36,202 bases of DNA. It comes from an uncultured Bacilli bacterium. Lineage in GTDB: Bacteria > Bacillota_I > Bacilli_A > RF39 > UBA660. Of the stretch, positions 32,541-36,202 are shown in pieces (the first letter of the stretch is position 1; each line of letters begins with the position of its first letter). The stretch lies in contig CANQGF010000006.1 in NCBI GenBank assembly GCA_947601485.1, positions 1 to 36,202 of the forward strand, in the 5' to 3' direction. A program made the position numbers and the translations under genes. The notes under the pieces are model-generated. The model made no database searches. It was not told where the DNA came from and was given only the letters and a program-made list of their open reading frames with translations.

Positions 32541-33566
32541 ATGGATAAGGAAAAGAAAGAACAAGTTGAAAAAAAGGTGGCTGAAGCCAAAAGAACAGTT
32601 GATAAAGCTGTAGTTAAAACAAGAGCTAAAGTTAGCAAAAAAGTAAAAGAAATTAAAAATGATGTTGCTGAAATTAAGGAAGAAGTAAAAGAAATTACGG
32701 AAAGAAAGCAAAAACCATTAGTAACAAGTAGAATTCTTTTTATTAGTGTATTAGACAAAATTTATTTAGTAATTTTAGGATTAATCTTCTTATTTGGTAC
32801 TTACAATATTTTTGCGGGTTCTATTGCTAGTTTAAATTATGGTTTCTTTGGTAGAATAGGTAGAGAAATATTATTTATTTTCTTGATGGTATTACTTTAC
32901 TTATTATTTAATTGGATTTATAAATGCGCTGTTAAAACTATTTTATGTTTAACTAAAAATCAGGTTTATAAAGAAAGTTATTTCCCATTTAAAAGAAGCG
33001 AAGAGACAATACCTTTAAATAAAATAACTAAAGTAAGCACTATTAATTTATTTTGGATTTTTAGAGCAATTATCATTCATCAATATCATCATTTACCATT
33101 AATATTTTGGACATGGAATAATCAAGAATTTAAAGATAAACTTTCTGAATTAATTACAACAGAAAAAGAAAAAGTCTTAAATGCCTACGAAGATAAGAAT
33201 ATTCTTGATAAGTCGATGTATAAATGTGTAGAATATGTTTTGGGTGCTTTGATTGTTATCATTTTCTTAATTGGTATAATAAAATTTGGTTTCTTCTTAT
33301 TTGGTAGTGAAAGAAGAATGGCTGGAACATATAATTATAATAACAATTCTGTTACTTTAAAATCTGATGGCACTTGTGAATTAAAAGGAATTAGTAATAA
33401 CGTAGAAGATTGTGAATGGTCTTATACAAGTAAAACAGGAATGGTAAATATAAATTATAAATATAGTGGTTATTATTATGATTATTTATTTGATAATTCT
33501 ATTCAATTAAAATATGATAAGCAAAATAAAACTCTTGAATATAATGGTATGATTTTATCAAAATAG
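32535..33566 (+). CDS. Multi-pass membrane protein with coiled coil and bPH-like domain
   Basis: 343 residues from GTG 32535 (or 341 from ATG 32541). A charged Lys/Glu-rich coiled coil (residues ~3-60) is followed by two membrane helices (about 70-95 and 110-135), a cytosolic segment resembling bacterial PH (YdbT/DUF304) domains (TKNQVYKES, IPLNKITKVS, FWTWNNQEFKDKLSELI), a third membrane helix (~235-260) and a Tyr/Asn-rich extracytoplasmic beta domain. Function unknown. The start is chosen because the ribosome site 25 bases upstream becomes correctly spaced if the intervening hairpin folds. Confidence 0.75.
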   Translation: MDMDKEKKEQVEKKVAEAKRTVDKAVVKTRAKVSKKVKEIKNDVAEIKEEVKEITERKQKPLVTSRILFISVLDKIYLVILGLIFLFGTYNIFAGSIASLNYGFFGRIGREILFIFLMVLLYLLFNWIYKCAVKTILCLTKNQVYKESYFPFKRSEETIPLNKITKVSTINLFWIFRAIIIHQYHHLPLIFWTWNNQEFKDKLSELITTEKEKVLNAYEDKNILDKSMYKCVEYVLGALIVIIFLIGIIKFGFFLFGSERRMAGTYNYNNNSVTLKSDGTCELKGISNNVEDCEWSYTSKTGMVNINYKYSGYYYDYLFDNSIQLKYDKQNKTLEYNGMILSK

Positions 33567-33576
33567 TAAATGTTTG

Positions 33577-33605
33577 AAACTTGGCTTAATAGTCAAGTTT
33601 TTTTC
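33577..33605 (+). terminator. Terminator after the bPH-type gene
   Basis: AAACTTGGC (33577-33585), 6-base loop, GTCAAGTTT (33592-33600) with one G-T pair, then TTTTC. Confidence 0.8.
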
Positions 33606-33612
33606 AATATTA

Positions 33613-33641
33613 TTGAATTCTTAATATAAAAATGCTAATAT
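33613..33641 (+). promoter_or_regulatory. Promoter of the glycosylase-like gene
   Basis: TTGAAT at 33613-33618, 17-base spacer, extended -10 TGcTAATAT (TAATAT at 33636-33641). The leader is about 70 bases and AT-rich. Confidence 0.55.
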
Positions 33642-33720
33642 TATTTCGGGATTAGATAGAATTAACTAGGATAGAAAATTTAAAATATTAAAAAACTTTC
33701 ATTAGAATTAGGGTGGTTTT

Positions 33721-34380
33721 TTGAAAATTGATGATTTAAAAGAAACATATGATAAAATGCAAATTAAATATGGTGCCAAAGAGTTAGATTCAATATATAA
33801 TGGTGGATGTGAAGAAAATCCTGATATATGCTTTGTTTTCATGAACCCCACTGGTAGAAATATTGCTAGTGATAAATCATGGAAAGGAAGAAAGTCTCCT
33901 TGGTTAGGAACAAAAAACATTTGGAAATTATTTTATAAAGTCAATTTATTAAGTGAAAAATTGTTTAATCAAATTCAAGAAATGAAGCCTAAAGATTGGG
34001 ACTATAAATTTTGCGATACTGTTTATGAAGAAATAGCTAATAATAAAGTCTTTATTACAAATTTAGGAAAATGTACTCAATTAGATGCTAGGCCACTATC
34101 TAATGAAGTTTTAAAAAAATATCTTGCTTTATTATTTAAAGAAATAGACATAGTAAAACCTAAAATTATTATTACTTTTGGTAATCAAGTTAGCTCTATA
34201 ATTTTAAATAAAAAGATTTTAGTTTCTGAAAATAGAAAAACTTACTATGAAATTAAAATAAATAATAATTTATATAAAGTTTATCCTGTTTATTATCCAG
34301 TTGGTAATGGTATATTTAATATTGATAAGGCAATAGAGGACATCACTTGGATAATAGAAAATGAAATAAAAAAGTACTGA
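33721..34380 (+). CDS. Uracil-DNA-glycosylase superfamily protein
   Basis: 219 residues. The fold is suggested by CFVFMNPTGRN (motif A, residues ~36-46), NLGKCTQLDARPL (a family-4-like N.xKC motif), DIVKPKIIITFGNQVSSIIL, and VYPVYYPVGNG where the family usually has HPS. Such proteins remove uracil or other damaged bases, or act in defence or stress islands. The usual four iron-sulfur cysteines are not apparent, so it differs from classical family 4. TTG 33721 follows AGGGTGG. No close operon partner; it opens an accessory stretch to the window end. Confidence 0.72.
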   Translation: MKIDDLKETYDKMQIKYGAKELDSIYNGGCEENPDICFVFMNPTGRNIASDKSWKGRKSPWLGTKNIWKLFYKVNLLSEKLFNQIQEMKPKDWDYKFCDTVYEEIANNKVFITNLGKCTQLDARPLSNEVLKKYLALLFKEIDIVKPKIIITFGNQVSSIILNKKILVSENRKTYYEIKINNNLYKVYPVYYPVGNGIFNIDKAIEDITWIIENEIKKY

Positions 34381-34511
34381 ACTTCATACATTTACTTTAA
34401 GTGTTACTGAACGGTTAAAAAGCAGATTTTATCAAAAAATAACAGGAATTTATTTATTCATCTTATAGTGTTTATTAAAGATTTGGAAATTACAAAAAAT
34501 TTTTAAGACAA

Positions 34512-34778
34512 TTATGCCTTTGTAAAATTCTTATAATATTTTAAAATTAAAAAATCTACTATAAATAAAAGAATTAAATCTACAATAGTTCCAATATATA
34601 CTACGATATTTTGTTTTGTAGTAAAAATATAAATTGACCAACTGATTAAAGCAATTAGTTGTAAAGTTAACATACTTAAACTATAATCATGGCTCGATTT
34701 AGTTTTAATTAATTTAATAATTTGGGGTATTGTCTCAATATAACTACATATATAATATATTGTACAAAAAATAGTCAT
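34512..34778 (-). CDS. PQ-loop / SemiSWEET-like small transporter
   Basis: 88 residues with three hydrophobic segments, as in bacterial SemiSWEET half-transporters that work as dimers. The PQ-loop signature is present as ETIPQIIKLIKTKSSHDYS (about residues 14-32), followed by LSMLTLQLIALISWSIY. Family members transport sugars or other small metabolites. The ribosome site (GAAAGAATGAT on the reverse strand) is weak. It is single and reverse-strand, between the glycosylase-like gene and the RhuM remnant; 34381-34511 holds no recognisable gene. Confidence 0.68.
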   Translation of the reverse strand: MTIFCTIYYICSYIETIPQIIKLIKTKSSHDYSLSMLTLQLIALISWSIYIFTTKQNIVVYIGTIVDLILLFIVDFLILKYYKNFTKA

Positions 34779-34876
34779 AATAAATCATTCTTTCAGCAAT
34801 TAGATAATAACATATTTTTAGATTTAATAAAAGATATAAATTAAATGTAATGGACAAATATTTTGAGATACTTGAC

Positions 34877-34905
34877 TTTATAAAAAGTGATAAATATGGT
34901 ATAAT
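34877..34905 (+). promoter_or_regulatory. Promoter upstream of the RhuM remnant and dinD
   Basis: Extended -10 TGgTATAAT (TATAAT at 34900-34905) with TTTATA at 34877-34882 as a weak -35; a TTGACT at 34872-34877 is 22 bases away, too far. Confidence 0.5.
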
Positions 34906-34962
34906 GTCTTCTAATGAAACTGTAGAAAATATTAAAATATGAAAGCATTTTTTTGTAGATAA

Positions 34963-35058
34963 AAATACCACACTAAAGTACTTAAGGAATATATGATAAA
35001 AGGTTTTACTTTAAACGATAAAAGATTTATAAATAGGAATAAATTATTAGAAAAATGA
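34963..35058 (+). pseudogene. RhuM-family gene remnant
   Basis: In the frame ending at TGA 35056-35058 the translation reads TKVLKEYMIKGFTLNDKRF, which matches the hallmark of RhuM-family proteins (about ATNVLKEYIIKGFVLNDERL). A TAA at 34960-34962 stops the frame just upstream, and neither the N-terminal DNA-binding-like half nor the C-terminus is present. It is therefore a decayed fragment about 30 codons long. Confidence 0.6.
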
Positions 35059-35112
35059 TATAGAAGGATATTGGCAATTTTATAATAAAAATTTAGAAAG
35101 GATGTGATTTTT

Positions 35113-35991
35113 ATGATAGATAAAAAAACAAATAAGGTAGTAAATAAAAATAAAAAATATACTGGTAATACTTTTGAAAGTATAAAACATTTAGATGATT
35201 ATGGAAATGAATATTGGTATGCGCGTGAATTACAAAAGGCGTTAGATTATAAAGATTGGAGAAATTTTGAAAAAGTAATAGATAAAGCAATCGTATCAGC
35301 AAAAAATAGTGTTTCAACTAGAGAAGATTGGGTTGTTGAAGTCAACAAGCCAATAAAAACTGGTAAAGGAAAAGAAGAAATTATTAAAGATTATAAATTA
35401 TCTAGGTATATATGCTATCTTATAGTACAAAATGCTGATCCTAGCAAAGAAGTTGTTGCTTTAGGACAAACTTATTTTGCTATTCAAACAAGAAAACAAG
35501 AAATTACTGAGCAAGAATATGAAGCTTTATCAGATGATGAAAAAAGGTTTTATCAAAGAAAGCTAACTAAGCAAGGTAATTATACGCTTCAAAAGGTTGC
35601 TTCATCTGCTGGTGTTAAAAATATGGCAGAATTTCATAATGCAGGATATAGAGGATTATATAATGGTGAAACAGCTGATGATATTTTTAAAAGAAAGAAA
35701 TTACGTTATAGAGAAGATATACTAGATAATATGAATGAAGATGAGTTAGTAGCTAATTTATTTAGAATAAATCAAACAAAGCAAAGACTAATTAGAGATA
35801 ATGTTCAAGGTGAAGAGAATGCTAAAGCTGTTCATTACGAAGTTGGAAAGAAGGTACGAAAAGCTATTCAAGATATTGGGGGAATGATGCCTGAAGAAAT
35901 GCCAACCCCAAAGAAAAGTTTAAAAGAACTTGAAAAAGAAAAGAAAATATTAGAAAATAAAAAACAAGAAAAACTTAAAGAAGTTAAATAG
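35113..35991 (+). CDS. dinD: DinD-like DNA-damage-inducible protein
   Basis: 292 residues with the DinD pattern: FESIKHLDDYGNEYWYAREL, LDYKDWRNFEKVIDKAI, YKLSRYICYLIVQNADPSK, VALGQTYFAIQTRKQE, and AEFHNAGYRGLYNGETADDI, ending in a basic coiled coil (KKSLKELEKEKKILENKK). The N-terminal half is BRO-N-like. In Escherichia coli DinD is an SOS gene that antagonises RecA filaments. ATG 35113 follows GAAAGGATGTGAT. No LexA-type box was recognised upstream. It lies between a RhuM remnant and a KilA-N gene, a mobile or defence-type context. Confidence 0.9.
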   Translation: MIDKKTNKVVNKNKKYTGNTFESIKHLDDYGNEYWYARELQKALDYKDWRNFEKVIDKAIVSAKNSVSTREDWVVEVNKPIKTGKGKEEIIKDYKLSRYICYLIVQNADPSKEVVALGQTYFAIQTRKQEITEQEYEALSDDEKRFYQRKLTKQGNYTLQKVASSAGVKNMAEFHNAGYRGLYNGETADDIFKRKKLRYREDILDNMNEDELVANLFRINQTKQRLIRDNVQGEENAKAVHYEVGKKVRKAIQDIGGMMPEEMPTPKKSLKELEKEKKILENKKQEKLKEVK

Positions 35992-36070
35992 TTTATGGAA
36001 GTGATAAAAACGTTTTTGAGAAAAAAAGTTTTATTTGAAATATGTTTGATTAAAATTAGGAGGTGAATAT

Positions 36071-36202
36071 ATGTCTAATAAAATTTTAGAAGTTCAAAAT
36101 ATTAAAATAAATGTTACAAATATATATGATAATGATTATATTTGCATTTCTGATTTTGGTAAATTTAAAGAAGGAAAATCAAAAGCTGATGATGTGATTA
36201 GA
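36071..36202 (+). CDS. KilA-N domain protein, N-terminal part (runs off window)
   Basis: ATG 36071 follows the strong GGAGGTGAAT, and the frame stays open to the window end (44 codons). The visible part has two short strands (ILEVQNIKINV, YICISDFGKFK) and then a helix beginning KADDVIR, matching the opening of KilA-N domains (yIslTDiak...vI.nWlR). KilA-N proteins are DNA-binding factors of phages and phage-like islands. The 3' end lies outside. Confidence 0.65.
   Translation, partial: MSNKILEVQNIKINVTNIYDNDYICISDFGKFKEGKSKADDVIR

Noticed and set aside
34850-34942. 30-residue + strand open frame starting MDKYFEILDF
   Set aside because: It spans the predicted -10 at 34900 and has no ribosome site; the composition looks gene-like, so it may be another decayed fragment, but I cannot name it.
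34744-34971. 75-codon reverse-strand open frame overlapping the RhuM-remnant promoter
   Set aside because: Low-complexity hydrophobic translation, no ribosome site, overlaps the PQ-loop gene and the promoter on the other strand.
1-36202. tRNA genes, rRNA genes, CRISPR arrays, insertion sequences
   Set aside because: I read through for cloverleaf-type GC-rich segments, regularly spaced repeats and transposase motifs and saw none; absence by eye is not proof.

Overview
The window is AT-rich chromosomal DNA from a spore-forming, Gram-positive-type low-GC bacterium on the Bacilli / Erysipelotrichia side of the Firmicutes. The evidence is sporulation genes (spoIIGA, sigE, sigG, ylmC/ymxH, spoIVB, a SirA-like gene), ftsA-ftsZ, a lipoprotein, strong extended Shine-Dalgarno sites and many TTGACA/TATAAT promoters. 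TGA ends several clear genes (sigE, M14 peptidase, lspA, rimM), so the standard bacterial code applies rather than a Mollicute code. The exact lineage cannot be fixed by eye; an uncultured gut Bacilli clade is a guess.

Layout. 1-3276: unrecognised genes, including two tandem paralogs and a single-pass membrane protein, just upstream of ftsA. 3381-11137: the division and sporulation cluster ftsA, ftsZ, spoIIGA, sigE, an M14 carboxypeptidase, sigG, ylmC, murE. This resembles the Bacillus ftsAZ-spoIIGA-sigE-sigG-ylm order, with the carboxypeptidase as an insert. 11158-15138: arginase (reverse strand) and a 985-residue surface protein (CHAP-like, ricin-like, five Ig-like repeats, membrane anchor). 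15238-20406: lspA, rluD-type synthase, small membrane protein, rhomboid protease, signal-less M23 endopeptidase, DUF368/PopT, SanA/YdcF-like protein. 20457-21434: spoIVB (reverse). 21663-25466: a 50-residue membrane peptide, a UgtP/MGDG-type glycosyltransferase, a full-length transketolase-like protein that has lost its catalytic and cofactor residues, and a SirA-like gene preceded by a perfect Spo0A box. 25533-32438: lipoprotein, two zinc-peptidase-like proteins, and a translation block (SPOUT methyltransferase, rimM, trmD, hypothetical, CAP protein, rplS, lepB). 32535-36202: a bPH-type membrane protein, then an accessory stretch with a uracil-DNA-glycosylase-like protein, a PQ-loop/SemiSWEET protein, a decayed RhuM remnant, DinD and the start of a KilA-N protein, which looks like an island edge.

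How it fits together. FtsA and FtsZ build the septum ring. SpoIIGA activates pro-sigma-E in the mother cell, sigma-G acts in the forespore, and SpoIVB is the forespore signalling protease that normally triggers sigma-K activation. SirA, under Spo0A, would block new replication at the start of sporulation. MurE, PopT (lipid-carrier recycling), LspA, LepB, the glycosyltransferase and the M23 enzyme form an envelope theme.

The observations most worth following are the transketolase pseudoenzyme beside sirA, the Spo0A box and hairpin before sirA, the sigma-F/G-type promoter before sigG, the hairpin in the ribosome-site spacer at 32501-32541, and the RhuM/DinD/KilA-N cluster. All calls are by eye from sequence; no database search was run.
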